The notes: a model not told the origin generated them from the letters alone. A stretch of 64,000 nt of DNA from Cryobacterium sp. Y82 (GCF_002929495.1 NZ_PJJJ01000031.1:141111-205110); one strand, 5' to 3'. Counted from the first letter of the stretch, positions 29,656-38,847 are shown. Made by a program: numbers and translations.

Positions 29656-29786
29656 GCCGCAGATTTTGAGTGAAGGGTGCAGTTTGCTCGCGGGCACGTT
29701 GCAGTGATTCTTACCGTTCTCGCGGCTTCAATACCAGCCTGTGGAAAGTCTCGGCAGGATTGTAGCAATCCGTCTATCCTGACCCC

Positions 29787-30386
29787 ATGCGAATCCCGTC
29801 GCGTCACCGTCCGCCGCACAACGCAGTGCTCGGCGCCCTTTTACTGTCACTTTTACTAAGCGGATGCATGGCCACGCCAGCCCCGCCCGTCACGGTGTCC
29901 CCGGTGCCGGTGGCGACGGCTGTCCCCACGGAGTCTCCCCCAGTGTTTGCGTCGAACGAGGATGCACTGGCTGCCGCGACGGCCGCCTATGCCGCCTACC
30001 TAGCCGCAGGCGACAGTGTTGACGATATGGAGTCGGCCTCCTGGGGTCAGTACCTTGCATTAACGACCGGACCGGAGCGAGACGACGAGATCAAGACCAA
30101 GAAAGTTCTTGAGGAAAAAGGGTGGAGATTCTCGGGCACCACAACCTTTGACTCGATGACCGTGCAGTCTTTCGGTCCTCTAGCGAATGCAACATCGGAA
30201 ATACGAACCTACGTTTGTCTCGATGTAAGCCAAAGCCAAAAGGTGGATATGACCGGGCAAATCGTTTCCGATCCAGATCGTTTGGCGCGCTGGCCACTCG
30301 TCGTGACCTTCACCACCCCAGATGAAATCTCCCATGACCTTCTCATTTCGGAGTCAACAGTATGGTCCGGTTCAAACTTCTGCTAG
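29787..30386 (+). CDS. Secreted lipoprotein of unknown function
   Basis: The 199-residue product has a lipoprotein signal peptide: a basic start (MRIPSRHRPP), a hydrophobic stretch and the lipobox LLSGC with Cys27 as the lipidated residue. A Pro/Val/Thr-rich linker follows (to about residue 55), then a globular part with DALAAATAAYAAYLAAGD and YVCLDVSQS. No known enzyme motif is seen. The last 25 bases overlap the following secreted-protein gene, so the two are likely made together and may work together at the cell surface. Confidence 0.8.
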   Translation: MRIPSRHRPPHNAVLGALLLSLLLSGCMATPAPPVTVSPVPVATAVPTESPPVFASNEDALAAATAAYAAYLAAGDSVDDMESASWGQYLALTTGPERDDEIKTKKVLEEKGWRFSGTTTFDSMTVQSFGPLANATSEIRTYVCLDVSQSQKVDMTGQIVSDPDRLARWPLVVTFTTPDEISHDLLISESTVWSGSNFC

Positions 30387-31264
30387 CTGTCGGTGCTCTC
30401 TCGTTCCTCACGATTACCTCTGCAGCAATTTCACCGGCCTACGCTGGTGATCTTGCTTGCAGCTCAAGTGACATAAAGAATGAAACGTGCCCACCAGGGC
30501 TTGTATCCGGGGGAATTTCAACCGGGGACGGGGTTGACCTGACCGCAGAAAATAATGACCGATCCGGCGGCGGATCGGGCGGGGATCGTGGTTCGGGCGG
30601 CCGGGCTGGGACCGGGCAAACACTGACCGAGATCTGCGCCCACCCCGTTGGCCGGCTGACCTCGGAGCAGGAGTGGACGCTTTGTGGCTCCGGCGACTTC
30701 CCGGTGATCTCACGCCACCCCGAGTGGCCACCCACCATCGCCGCCCCCACAACGCCCTGCCCGAATTGTTCGCCAGACACCATCGTGCGCGTCTCCGACC
30801 TGGAGAACTTCCCTGCACCAGCGGCCCCCTCCGGCATGGAACCCAATGGCTGGGCGGTCGTTGGACTGGCCGCGAATTTCTGGGCCGGAGCATCCGCTCA
30901 AGTTGGCGAGGGACTACTGCTTGGCCAGCCCGCGCAGGTGATGTTCACCCCGATCGGCTACCGCTGGAACTATGGCGACGGCACGGCTGGATCGAGCGTA
31001 ACCGGCGGGGCCAGCTGGGAAGATCTCGGCCTCGCGGAATTCGCCAGCACCGCCACGAGCCACGTCTACACAACGAAGGGTACTTATTCGGTGGTGTTGA
31101 CAGTCGAGTACCGAGCCGACTACAGCTTCGGCGACCAGGGCTGGCGCCCCGTCGAGGGCATCGTCACCGTGCCGTCAGGCCCGTTCGCCGTCGTGGCAGC
31201 GAACGAATCGACGGTACTCGTCGCCGAAGACTGCAACGTGAACCCCCACGGCCCCGGCTGTTGA
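30362..31264 (+). CDS. Secreted PKD-domain protein
   Basis: The 300-residue protein begins with a standard signal peptide (MVRFKLLLAVGALSFLTITS, likely cleaved after SPAYA near residue 28). A Gly/Ser/Arg low-complexity linker (about 68-83) precedes a cysteine-containing region. The second half looks like a PKD-type beta-sandwich, with YRWNYGDGTAG in place of the usual W-F-G-D-G core and SHVYTTKGTYSVVLTVEY as the closing strands. It has no membrane anchor and is presumably released or held by its lipoprotein partner, encoded by the overlapping gene upstream. PKD domains usually bind proteins or polysaccharides. The exact role is unknown. Confidence 0.8.
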   Translation: MVRFKLLLAVGALSFLTITSAAISPAYAGDLACSSSDIKNETCPPGLVSGGISTGDGVDLTAENNDRSGGGSGGDRGSGGRAGTGQTLTEICAHPVGRLTSEQEWTLCGSGDFPVISRHPEWPPTIAAPTTPCPNCSPDTIVRVSDLENFPAPAAPSGMEPNGWAVVGLAANFWAGASAQVGEGLLLGQPAQVMFTPIGYRWNYGDGTAGSSVTGGASWEDLGLAEFASTATSHVYTTKGTYSVVLTVEYRADYSFGDQGWRPVEGIVTVPSGPFAVVAANESTVLVAEDCNVNPHGPGC

Positions 31265-31435
31265 CTTAGCCGAGTTGCAACGCACGTCTACATCTACGTT
31301 GCAGCCGCGATTACGACCGCCGCGTTGTCATCAGCGTCGAAATCAACGCCGTTGATCGACAGCGACGGATGCTCACGCTGCCGAACGCGCGGCTCCGGCG
31401 GCCGTCGCGGAAACGACCGAACGAGGCGCCAAAAG

Positions 31436-32932
31436 TCATTCTGAAGGCGCGGCTTCAAAGGCCCCTTCAGATACCGAAGTCGACTTCACCGCGTCAGCCA
31501 GTGGGCCAGCGGCGGTCGCAGTCGAAAGCGTCGATGCGCCACTGGGTGAAACGGACGCGCCAGTGGGCGCGGCGTTCCGCAGGGCGGCTCCGGCCGTGCC
31601 GCCGAGCAACCCGCCCAGCAGGTCTTTGATGCCGATTCCCATGGTGGAGCCGAGTACGGCATCGACCTCGCTGAAGCCCGACGCGACGTTCTTGGAGAGT
31701 TGGCTGGCGCCATCCGTTGAGATGACGGTGAGCTGGTCGATATTACCCATGGGAGCGGCGAGCTCGTGCGCGATCTGCGGAAGCATCTCGATCAGCCGTA
31801 GCTGGATGAGCGCCTCAGATTGCTGGGCGACGGCCTCGGCCGAGAGACGGGTGGCGGTCGCTTCGGCCGTACCACGGGCGAGAATGGCATCGGCGTCGGC
31901 CTGACCCTCAGCACGAGTGGCGTCGGCGTTGGCGACACGGCTGTCACGGTCGGCGGTGGCCTTGGCGACGGAGGCCTCGGCTGCGGCAATCGCGGTCACG
32001 CGGATTCGGTACGCGTCGGCGTCGGCGATCGCGTTGACCTCGGACTCCAGCTCAGCCTTGCGCAGGCTCGCACGGCGCTGGGCGGTGAGTTCCTGCTCCT
32101 GCACAATGGCCTGCTGCGCCTTTGCCTCGGCGAGGGGCCGCGACGCGGAGGCCTCGGCGGAGGCTTTGTCTGTGTCGAGCTGCAGCGCGGCCTTGCGCAG
32201 GGCGAGTGTGTTCTGCGCTTCGGCGATGGCCTGCTCGGCGGTGATCAGGGCTTCCTGCGATTCGCGGTTCGCGACGTGCTCGGCAACCTCGGCCTGGCGA
32301 CGCACCTTGGCCTGCTCGGCACGACCGATGTCGCGAATGTAGTCGTTCTCGTCGGTGATGCCCTTGATCTCGAACGAGTCAACGTCAAGGCCCTGATTGG
32401 CGAGCGACTCACGTGCGGTGGCGAGCACCGAGCTGCCGAGCTCATCGCGTTTCTGGATGACGGTCATGACGTCGGTCGCGCCGATCGAGGAACGCAGCGA
32501 ACCGCTCAACACCTCTTGCGCGAAGCCATCGATGTTCTTGTCCTGGCCCAGAAAGCGCTGGGCCGCGGCGCGAATCGCGGCGGGGTCGTCGCCGACCTTG
32601 ACGATGGCGACGGCTTCAACCGACAGCGTGATGCCGTTGCGGTCCTGCGCAACGGCAGTGATTTCGATCGCCCGGCTGCGCAGGCTGATCTTGAACGCCT
32701 TCTGGAAGAAGGGAGTGATGAAGACGCCCTGTCCGTGCACGACGCGCTGACCGGATTCCTCGAGTGTGGCACCATCGACGATCGTCTTACGGCTCTTCTT
32801 ACCGGTGATGATGAGGGCCTCGTCGGGCCCGGCGTTCTTATAGATGGTCTTGGCGTAAACCAGGGCAATGAGCAGAACCACAATGATCATGAAAATGATC
32901 ACCGGGATCGGGCTAAACAGAAAATCGAGCAT
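31436..32932 (-). CDS. Flotillin-like SPFH/Band 7 membrane protein
   Basis: From ATG 32932, with AAGGACTCC directly before it, the product is 498 residues. It begins with one membrane helix (MLDFLFSPIPVIIFMIIVVL), then an SPFH/Band 7 domain (GPDEALIITGKKSRK..., RSRAIEITAVAQDRNGITLSVEAVAIVKVG), a long coiled-coil rich in Ala, Glu and Lys/Arg with EA repeats (about 210-390), and a C-terminal tail with GGLLGG repeats. This is the flotillin architecture: an oligomeric scaffold of membrane microdomains. It stands alone; no NfeD-type partner gene is next to it. Confidence 0.9.
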   Translation of the reverse strand: MLDFLFSPIPVIIFMIIVVLLIALVYAKTIYKNAGPDEALIITGKKSRKTIVDGATLEESGQRVVHGQGVFITPFFQKAFKISLRSRAIEITAVAQDRNGITLSVEAVAIVKVGDDPAAIRAAAQRFLGQDKNIDGFAQEVLSGSLRSSIGATDVMTVIQKRDELGSSVLATARESLANQGLDVDSFEIKGITDENDYIRDIGRAEQAKVRRQAEVAEHVANRESQEALITAEQAIAEAQNTLALRKAALQLDTDKASAEASASRPLAEAKAQQAIVQEQELTAQRRASLRKAELESEVNAIADADAYRIRVTAIAAAEASVAKATADRDSRVANADATRAEGQADADAILARGTAEATATRLSAEAVAQQSEALIQLRLIEMLPQIAHELAAPMGNIDQLTVISTDGASQLSKNVASGFSEVDAVLGSTMGIGIKDLLGGLLGGTAGAALRNAAPTGASVSPSGASTLSTATAAGPLADAVKSTSVSEGAFEAAPSE

Positions 32933-33097
32933 GGAGTCCTTCCGAGGCGCATAGCGTGTACGTCGTTTGGGCGATCCGGTCTGTCTCCCGTGGCGCCGAG
33001 CCGTGCCTTCAGTCTGGCAGGACACAGCGCCGGATGCGAAAGATGTCGCCATTCAGAGTGGGCGGTCGCAGCCTGCGACCGGTACCGTCGCGTCAGG

Positions 33098-33144
33098 GTG
33101 CTCGGGAGTTGCGCCGCTGCGTGGGCGGCGCAACTCCCGAGCAC
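33098..33144. repeat. Palindromic intergenic repeat, copy 2 (perfect 20-base stem)
   Basis: A perfect 20-base inverted repeat (33098-33117 with 33125-33144) closes a seven-base loop; the core GGGAGTTGCGCC is shared with the copies at 3856-3917 and 41281-41340. The CACCTCCCGCGCAGCGG tail found in copy 3 follows at 33150-33166 with small differences. It lies between the flotillin-like gene and a decayed caspase-like gene. Confidence 0.85.
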
Positions 33145-33180
33145 TGGCGCACCTCCCGCGCAGCGGGGCGTTACGGAGGG

Positions 33181-33834
33181 CTATCCGTCGATGAAGTCTG
33201 CGGCAGCGCGCAGGAACGCGGCAGCGGCAAGGGCGCGCACCGCGGTATCCGTTTCGCGCGAGCCAGCACTGCCCATCACTCCTGCAGGGCCAGCGGATCC
33301 CGCGGTCGAGTCGATCCCGCCCGCACCGACCTCAGGCCCTAGGCCGGCGGCCGCGTCGAGCAGTGCCGAAATTGAGACCGGGATCGCAGCGCATCGAGAA
33401 GAAAGCGGGTGAATGCCCCGTTGTACCGGCCACCAAAGTTTGCCCGCTGCCGCTGTGGCAGGTATCGAGAATCACATCGAGCAGTACGCCCTTGGGCAGT
33501 CGGGCGAACAAATCGTGCAGCTCGTCGTCGATGATTAAGGAGCTCGCGTTCCAGACGGCACCGTTCTGCTTAAGGTCATAGGTGGCAAAGGCCTCGTCGA
33601 CCTGGTCGGCCTCATCCCCGCTCGTGTCGGGCAATTGGGTGCCATGACTCGACATGGTAAACACGATGTGGTTGAGGTGTTCCCCCGGCGTAGCCGCACG
33701 GTCGAGCGCCTCGCTCATCGCGCCGAGCACGGCGTCCTTGGTCGCGGCCTGATCGGTCAGCACGGTGATGCCTGAGTCGGCGAAGCCGTAAGCCGCGCTG
33801 AGCAGTGCGCTGACATCGGCGGCACATCACGAGG
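33181..33834 (-). pseudogene. Decayed caspase-like (peptidase C14, metacaspase) protein
   Basis: The best-preserved part reads AYGFADSGITVLTDQAATK, then VFTMSSHGTQLPD with the catalytic histidine, and VILDTCHSGSG with the catalytic cysteine. The usual N-terminal strand (about 30-40 residues) is missing: an in-frame TGA lies just upstream of the first conserved residues. After DTCHSGSG the frame breaks; a GGRYNGAFTRFLLDAL piece typical of the fold continues in a second frame, directly after the active-site cysteine loop, so an internal segment is deleted. An Ala-rich tail ending FLRAAADFIDG is in a third frame and stops at 33181. Active protease is not expected. Confidence 0.8.
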
Positions 33835-33856
33835 CGGGTTGCGCAGGCCGAAGGGC

Positions 33857-34583
33857 TGGGATCTTCGCGTGCTGGGGTACTGGCAGTTGCGCTTCAACGG
33901 CGCACCGGTTGAGGTCGGCGCCCGGCAACAGCGCCTCCTCGCAGCCCTCGCCGTGCTGCACACCCAGCCGCGACCGGTGCTGGCCGCACGGCTCTGACCC
34001 GACAGCCCAGAGCGCCAGTCGGCAGGCAACTTGCGGGCGAGCGTGTTTCGTACCTCACATGAGCTGCCGCGTTTGCTGCGTACTACCGATCCCCGCCCAG
34101 CTCGATCCGGCGGTGCGCATCGATCTGCGCCAGGTGCGGGAACTGACCACCGACATAACGCTGAACGGCGGCCGATCAGTGCCGCCGGAATCGATCGACC
34201 TGTTGGAGGAGGCGAATCTCCTCCCGGGCTGGTACGAAGAGTGGGTCTTCGGCCAACAGGAGCGCCTGCTCGATCACCGGGTGGATTCCCTGGAAGCCCT
34301 GGCTCGTTCCTATCTCGTGGCCGGCAGTTTCAGCCGGGCCCTGATGGCGGCACGGGCAGCGGCGGTCGTGGATCCCCTGCGCGAAAGCGCCCAGCACCTG
34401 CTCGTGCGCTGCCACCTCGCCGAGAACAACTATGCATCGGCAGTGCACGTTTACCGCAGTTTTCGCGCCCACCTGGGCCGCGAACTCGGCGTCGAACCGT
34501 CGGAGCATTTCGCCAAGTTGCTCGGACTGGATCTTGCAATCATCGACTCCCGGCTGCTGGCGCGGGTCCTGAAAACCAGCTGA
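33857..34583 (+). pseudogene. Broken SARP/BTAD-type transcriptional regulator
   Basis: The start VLGYWQLRFNGAPVEVGARQQRLLAALAVL (from GTG 33869) is the OmpR-like DNA-binding domain of SARP regulators. The sequence PVLAARL then hits TGA where relatives have Trp, and continues in the same frame as PDSPERQSAGNLRASVFRTSHELPRLL. Around 34090-34105 the frame shifts, and the BTAD domain follows (RQVRELTTDI..., LEALARSYLVAGSFSRALMAARAA, GRELGVEPSEHFAKLLGL) to 34583. One stop and one frameshift are therefore needed to restore it. It lies divergently beside the broken caspase-like gene, a pairing often seen when both are intact. Confidence 0.85.
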
Positions 34584-34626
34584 GCTCACAGGGGGTTCAC
34601 AATCGGACTCTACCTAAGATCGACCG

Positions 34627-35481
34627 GTGACTGAAACAGCCCTCCCCCGCCCCTTCCGTCCCCAGTCCAGCTGGGTACGCAGCGTCGGCCTGATGATTTT
34701 CTTCAGCCGCTGGCTGCAGGCGCCCCTGTATATTGGCCTCATCATCGCGCAGATTATCTATGTGATCGTGTTCATGGTCGAGCTCATCAACCTCGGCGGC
34801 GACGTATGGACCTCACTGACCGTGCCCGGCGACGACGGTGGCATCCACGTTGAAGAAGCCGCGATCATGCTCTCGGTGCTCGGCCTGATCGACGTCGTGA
34901 TGATTGCGAACCTGCTGATCATGGTCATCATTGGCGGCTACGAGACGTTCGTCTCGCGCATCCGCTTAGACGGTCACCCTGACCAGCCGGAGTGGCTCAG
35001 CCACGTCAACGCGAACGTGCTCAAGGTCAAGCTCGCCATGGCCATCGTGGGAATCTCCTCAATTCACCTGCTAAAAACCTTCATCGAGGTTGGCGATCTG
35101 GCCGCGCGCGGCACGCCGGTCAGCTCGGACCCGACCGAGACTATTACCGGCAACGTCTACACCTGGGACGGCGTTCTCTGGCAGGTCATCATCCACATGG
35201 TGTTCATTCTCTCGGCGATCGCGCTGGCTTGGATCGACCGCACGTCGCAGGCCGGGCACGCAGCCCCGCCCGCACCCTCACCCGCGGCCGTGCACGGACC
35301 GGCCACCGTTCCGGGGCCGGTCGCAGCCCTGAATGCCGCACCCATCCGTCGCGAACTCGCGCCCGCGACATCCACCGGTATCGCCCTGCACTTGACCCAA
35401 TTGGGTCAGCTGCGTGACGCCGGCGTGGTGACGGATGCCGAATTCCTCGCCAAAAAGACGGAACTTCTCGCGCGTTACTAA
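34627..35481 (+). CDS. YqhA/UPF0114-family membrane protein with a C-terminal SHOCT domain
   Basis: The 284-residue protein starts with GTG. Residues about 25-215 match E. coli YqhA: FFSRWLQAPLYIGLIIAQ, MIANLLIMVIIGGYETFVS, ISSIHLLKTFIEVG and VIIHMVFILSAIALAWIDR, giving about four membrane helices. A Pro/Ala-rich linker leads to a short C-terminal SHOCT motif (HLTQLGQLRDAGVVTDAEFLAKKTELL, about 252-280), a small oligomerisation helix pair. YqhA has no firmly established function. The SHOCT extension is an addition to the basic family length (about 165 residues) and may drive assembly. Confidence 0.85.
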   Translation: MTETALPRPFRPQSSWVRSVGLMIFFSRWLQAPLYIGLIIAQIIYVIVFMVELINLGGDVWTSLTVPGDDGGIHVEEAAIMLSVLGLIDVVMIANLLIMVIIGGYETFVSRIRLDGHPDQPEWLSHVNANVLKVKLAMAIVGISSIHLLKTFIEVGDLAARGTPVSSDPTETITGNVYTWDGVLWQVIIHMVFILSAIALAWIDRTSQAGHAAPPAPSPAAVHGPATVPGPVAALNAAPIRRELAPATSTGIALHLTQLGQLRDAGVVTDAEFLAKKTELLARY

Positions 35482-35487
35482 TAGTGG

Positions 35488-35962
35488 CTAGAACGCCGTG
35501 AGGCCGCGGGCGGGAAACTGGGCGCGCACGCGCTCGAGCACTGCGGCATCGGGCGGGTGTACCCCGTGCAGCGGGTAGGGAATGGCGAGGCGGTTCCATT
35601 TTTCCTCGCCCATCTCGTGAAACGGCAGCACCTCGACCCGTGAGACGTTGGGCCAGCGAGCCACGATTTCGGCAACCGCGTCGACGTTCTCCACCGCATC
35701 GGTTCTTCCGGGAACAAGCACGAACCGCACCCATACGTTCGTGCCGCGTTCGCACAGCCGGTCGCCGCGAGCACACCGCGGTAGCGACGGATGCCCGCCA
35801 GCACGTCGTCGATCGGCGACAGCGCGCCGTCCCTCATCTTCCAGGTATCCGGGTTGTGGCAGTACTGGCAGCGCAGCAGACAGCCGGAGAGAAAATAGGT
35901 CAACCGGGTGTACCCGGTCCGTCGACCGCCGTGACCAGTTCCCAGGAATGCACGCTCGCCAT
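35488..35962 (-). pseudogene. pflA: Broken pyruvate formate-lyase activating enzyme
   Basis: The ATG at 35962 opens MASVHSWELVTAVDGPGT, the classical activase start. Two extra bases near 35910 shift the frame, and the radical SAM motif TYFLSGCLLRCQYCHNPDTW (CxxxCxxC) is in a second frame. A second shift near 35750 leads to the C-terminal third (VPGRTDAVENVDAVAEIVARWPNVSRVEVLPFHEMG) ending at 35488. About 160 codons remain of the usual 250-290, so the middle is deleted. It lies directly behind the remnant of the target enzyme gene. Confidence 0.85.
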
Positions 35963-36206
35963 CGTGCCGTCGGGTGTCCGTCGATCAGGCCGACCAGGTC
36001 GCTGACCCGCTCTGCCGGGTGTGGCCGAGCCCGGCCGGTACGGCCGTGTTGGTCAGGGAGATACCGTTTTGCGCTTCGGAGGAGGGCAGTTTCGCCACGC
36101 TCAGCGCCGAGGCGAGCATGCCGTGGGTGTCGCGGCCGTTCATCGGGTTGGCGCCGGGTGCGAATGGCGCGCCGGCCCGACGACCGTCGGGGGTGTTGCC
36201 GGTCTT
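35963..36206 (-). pseudogene. pflB: Remnant of pyruvate formate-lyase (formate acetyltransferase)
   Basis: Immediately after the stop codon of the acyl-CoA synthetase, in-frame codons read [40 protein letters not shown] and [16 protein letters not shown], the conserved late part of pyruvate formate-lyase. The frame then shifts to [12 protein letters not shown]. The last about 60 residues, including the glycyl-radical site RVSGYAV, and all of the N-terminal about 600 residues are missing. The upstream edge coincides with the end of the acyl-CoA synthetase gene, which suggests that a deletion joined the two. Confidence 0.85.
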
Positions 36207-37910
36207 CTAGCGCTTGAGCCCCGGAAACTGGTCGTCGCGCCACTCGTTCGACAGAGGGGTACCCGTAGCGGCCGCGTCGTCTTCACGCTCGCGCAGCTCA
36301 ACTCGGCGAATCTTGCCCGAGATGGTTTTGGGCAGATCGAAGAACTCCACCCGCCGCACCCGCATGTAGGCCGGCAGCCCGGTGCGGGCGTGTCGCAGCA
36401 CGGCTTCGGCGGTCTCCGCCGTCGGTTCCCAGCCCGGTGCGAGATGAATGTAGGCCTTGGGAATGTTCAGGCGGGTCGCATCGGGCGCGGGAACGACGGC
36501 GGCTTCGGCGACCGCGGGGTGTTCGAGCAACACGCTCTCCACTTCGAACGGCGACACCTTGTAGTCGCTCGACTTGAAGACGTCGTCGGTGCGGCCGATG
36601 AAAGTGAGGTAACCGTTGGCATCCACCGTTGCGACGTCGCCGGTGTGGAAGAAACCGCCGCGAATGGCATGGGCGGTGAGGTCGGGTTGGCCGTGGTAGC
36701 CGGTCATGAGGTTGACCGGGCTCTGCGAGAGGTCGAGGCAGATTTCGCCCTCGTCGGCGGGCAGCTCGGTGATCGGGTCGAGCAGCTTGATCGAGACGCC
36801 GGGCAGGGGCAGGCCCATTGACCCGGCTTTCAGTAAGGATCCGGGTCCGTTTCCGACGATGGCGGTGGTCTCGGTCTGACCGAATCCGTCGCGGATGGTC
36901 AGCTTCCAGCCGTTGTCGATCTGCCGGATGACCTCGGGGTTGAGTGGTTCTCCAGCCGAGAGCAACTCGCGCAGGCTGGCCGGGCGGGCGCCGACATCCG
37001 CTTGAATAAGCATGCGCCAGACCGTCGGCGGTGCGCAGAACGTGCTGACCTCGGCGCGATGGAGCTGCGCGATCAGGGCGGCCGGGTCGAACTTGGAGTA
37101 GTTGTAAACGAACACGGTCGCCTCGGCGATCCACGGGGCGAAGAAGCAGCTCCAGGCGTGTTTGCCCCAGCCGGGCGAGCTGATTGCGAGGTGGACGTCG
37201 CCGGGACGCAGGCCCAGCCAGTACATGGTGGAGAGGTGGCCGACCGGGTAGGAGGTCTGCGAGTGCAGCACCATTTTCGGCTTGCTTGTCGTACCAGAGG
37301 TGAAGTAGATCAGTGAGGGATCGGCGGAGTCGACAACCGTCGTGATCGGTTCAGGGGTGACCCGATACGCGTCCGCGAAGTCGGCCCACCCGGGGCGGGG
37401 CGGGCCGACAGCGATGCGGGTGTAGTCGCCGGGAACGTCGTCGAATTTGGCCGCGTCTGCCGAGTTGGCGATTACGTGGGCGACGCCGCCGCGCTGCACC
37501 CGGTCGGTCAGATCGTGCGAGGCGAGCACGGCGCTCGTGGGCATGATGACGGCGCCGACCTTCATGATGGCGAGCATCGCCTCCCAGATCTCGCGCTGGT
37601 TGCCGAGCATGAGCATGACGTGATCGCCACGCCCGACGCCCTGGTGGCTGAGCCAGGTGGCGACCTGGTCGGATCGATGGGCCATCTCATCAAAGGTGAG
37701 CTTTTGCTCACTGCCGTCTTCTTCGACGATCCACAGCGCGATTTTGTCGTTGCCGCGAGCGAGCACGTCAAACCAGTCCGTGGCCCAGTTGAAGTGCTCT
37801 CCCACATCGGGCCAGCGAAACTCCTGTGCGGCACGCGCGTGATCGTCGCGCAGGGCCAGAAGCTGGTCGCGTGCGGCACGGTAGTTGTTAGTGCTCACCT
37901 GGTGAGTCAT
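36207..37910 (-). CDS. Acyl-CoA synthetase (AMP-forming, medium-chain ACSM-like)
   Basis: From ATG 37910 (MTHQVSTNNYRAAR), with AAGGAG ten bases ahead, the protein has 567 residues. It carries the ANL-superfamily motifs: the P-loop IYFTSGTTSKPKMV, GFGQTETT, GGFFHTGDVATVDANGYLTFIGRTDD and the C-terminal PKTISGKIRR lysine motif. The W-x-R...VGAVIMPTS pattern places it with acetyl/medium-chain acyl-CoA synthetases. It activates a carboxylic acid to the acyl-CoA in the cytoplasm; the exact acid is unknown. The stop codon abuts a pflB remnant in the same frame, so its natural C-terminus may have been altered by that deletion. Confidence 0.88.
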   Translation of the reverse strand: MTHQVSTNNYRAARDQLLALRDDHARAAQEFRWPDVGEHFNWATDWFDVLARGNDKIALWIVEEDGSEQKLTFDEMAHRSDQVATWLSHQGVGRGDHVMLMLGNQREIWEAMLAIMKVGAVIMPTSAVLASHDLTDRVQRGGVAHVIANSADAAKFDDVPGDYTRIAVGPPRPGWADFADAYRVTPEPITTVVDSADPSLIYFTSGTTSKPKMVLHSQTSYPVGHLSTMYWLGLRPGDVHLAISSPGWGKHAWSCFFAPWIAEATVFVYNYSKFDPAALIAQLHRAEVSTFCAPPTVWRMLIQADVGARPASLRELLSAGEPLNPEVIRQIDNGWKLTIRDGFGQTETTAIVGNGPGSLLKAGSMGLPLPGVSIKLLDPITELPADEGEICLDLSQSPVNLMTGYHGQPDLTAHAIRGGFFHTGDVATVDANGYLTFIGRTDDVFKSSDYKVSPFEVESVLLEHPAVAEAAVVPAPDATRLNIPKAYIHLAPGWEPTAETAEAVLRHARTGLPAYMRVRRVEFFDLPKTISGKIRRVELREREDDAAATGTPLSNEWRDDQFPGLKR

Positions 37911-38043
37911 ACGCCGTTGTCTCCTTGAACGAGTCGCCACGTGCGAAACGGCGACAGTCTATTCTGTCAGGGCTTCGGGTCAGCCAGAGCGTGGCCGACA
38001 GGGAGCCGTGTGCTCGGCAAGTTGCAAGGCCTATCGTTAATGG

Positions 38044-38544
38044 ATGACATTCTCTATTCGCTCTCTCGTACGCGACGACCTGCCGCGCTTGCTCGCGCTC
38101 AACAATGCAGCCGTGCCCGCGGTCAATGAGCTGGATGCCGAAGCGTTGGCCGCGCTCGTCGAGCACAGCAATCTCGCGATTGCTGTCGTTGACGATGATG
38201 CGACCGATAGCGTCATCGGCTTCGCCATTCTGTTCATCGCGGGGGCCGAGTACGCGAGCGAGAACTACCACTGGTTCTCCAGCCGGTCCACCGATTTTCT
38301 CTACGTCGACCGCATCGTCGTGGCCGACGGGTATCGCGGGCAGGGCCTCGGCCAGGTGCTCTACGACGCCATCTTCGGCGCTGCCCGCCGCCTTAAGCTC
38401 ACCGAGGTATTCTGCGAGGTCAACCTCGAACCGCCGAACCCGGGCTCGCTCGCCTTTCACGACCGCCTCGGGTTCACCGAGGTCGGCCAGCTCTCAACGA
38501 AAGAGGACACCGTCGTCGTGAGCCTGCTGGCGGTTTCCGTTTAG
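38044..38544 (+). CDS. GNAT-family N-acetyltransferase
   Basis: The 166-residue protein has the GNAT fold: FSIRSLVRDDLPRLLALNNAAVP at the N-terminus, strand YVDRIVVADGYRGQGLGQVLYD with the acetyl-CoA pyrophosphate loop Q/RxxGxG (about residues 99-105), and EVNLEPPNPGSLAFHDRLGFTEVG. It transfers an acetyl group from acetyl-CoA to an amine; the substrate is not predictable. It is divergent from the acyl-CoA synthetase gene. Confidence 0.87.
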   Translation: MTFSIRSLVRDDLPRLLALNNAAVPAVNELDAEALAALVEHSNLAIAVVDDDATDSVIGFAILFIAGAEYASENYHWFSSRSTDFLYVDRIVVADGYRGQGLGQVLYDAIFGAARRLKLTEVFCEVNLEPPNPGSLAFHDRLGFTEVGQLSTKEDTVVVSLLAVSV

Positions 38545-38847
38545 AGAAGACCACTGTCACTGACGGTGGCTAGTCGTTCGTCCTGGGTATCGCTCGCGGC
38601 AGGTCAAGTCGTTCGAGGACGGACTGCAGGGAGTCCCTGAATACACAGTAGGCAGTCGCTGAATCCATTCATGTGACCGGGCGCCGATGGCGCGGGCTGG
38701 CGTCCGCCGAAACGGGGACAGACGGACTGCTCTGTATACATAAATCGGCGAGAAGTTCAAGGGGGTGCGGCAATAGGCGATTGCCCCCTATGTTCAATCT
38801 GACGCGAGTTATCGCTTGCGCAGAACCAAGCCAAGGGACAACCCTCG
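38545..38847. other. Intergenic stretch with a small hairpin
   Basis: About 300 bases without a convincing gene. At 38769-38785, GGCAAT-AGGCG-ATTGCC forms a small perfect hairpin embedded in a G-run/C-run (38761-38788), which could be a terminator or a regulatory hairpin. Short frames on the minus strand here lack ribosome sites and composition typical of genes. Confidence 0.4.

Noticed and set aside
31820..33412. A 530-codon plus-strand frame opposite the flotillin-like gene
   Set aside because: Gly/Arg/Val-rich composition that mirrors the coiled-coil of the SPFH protein on the other strand; no independent support.
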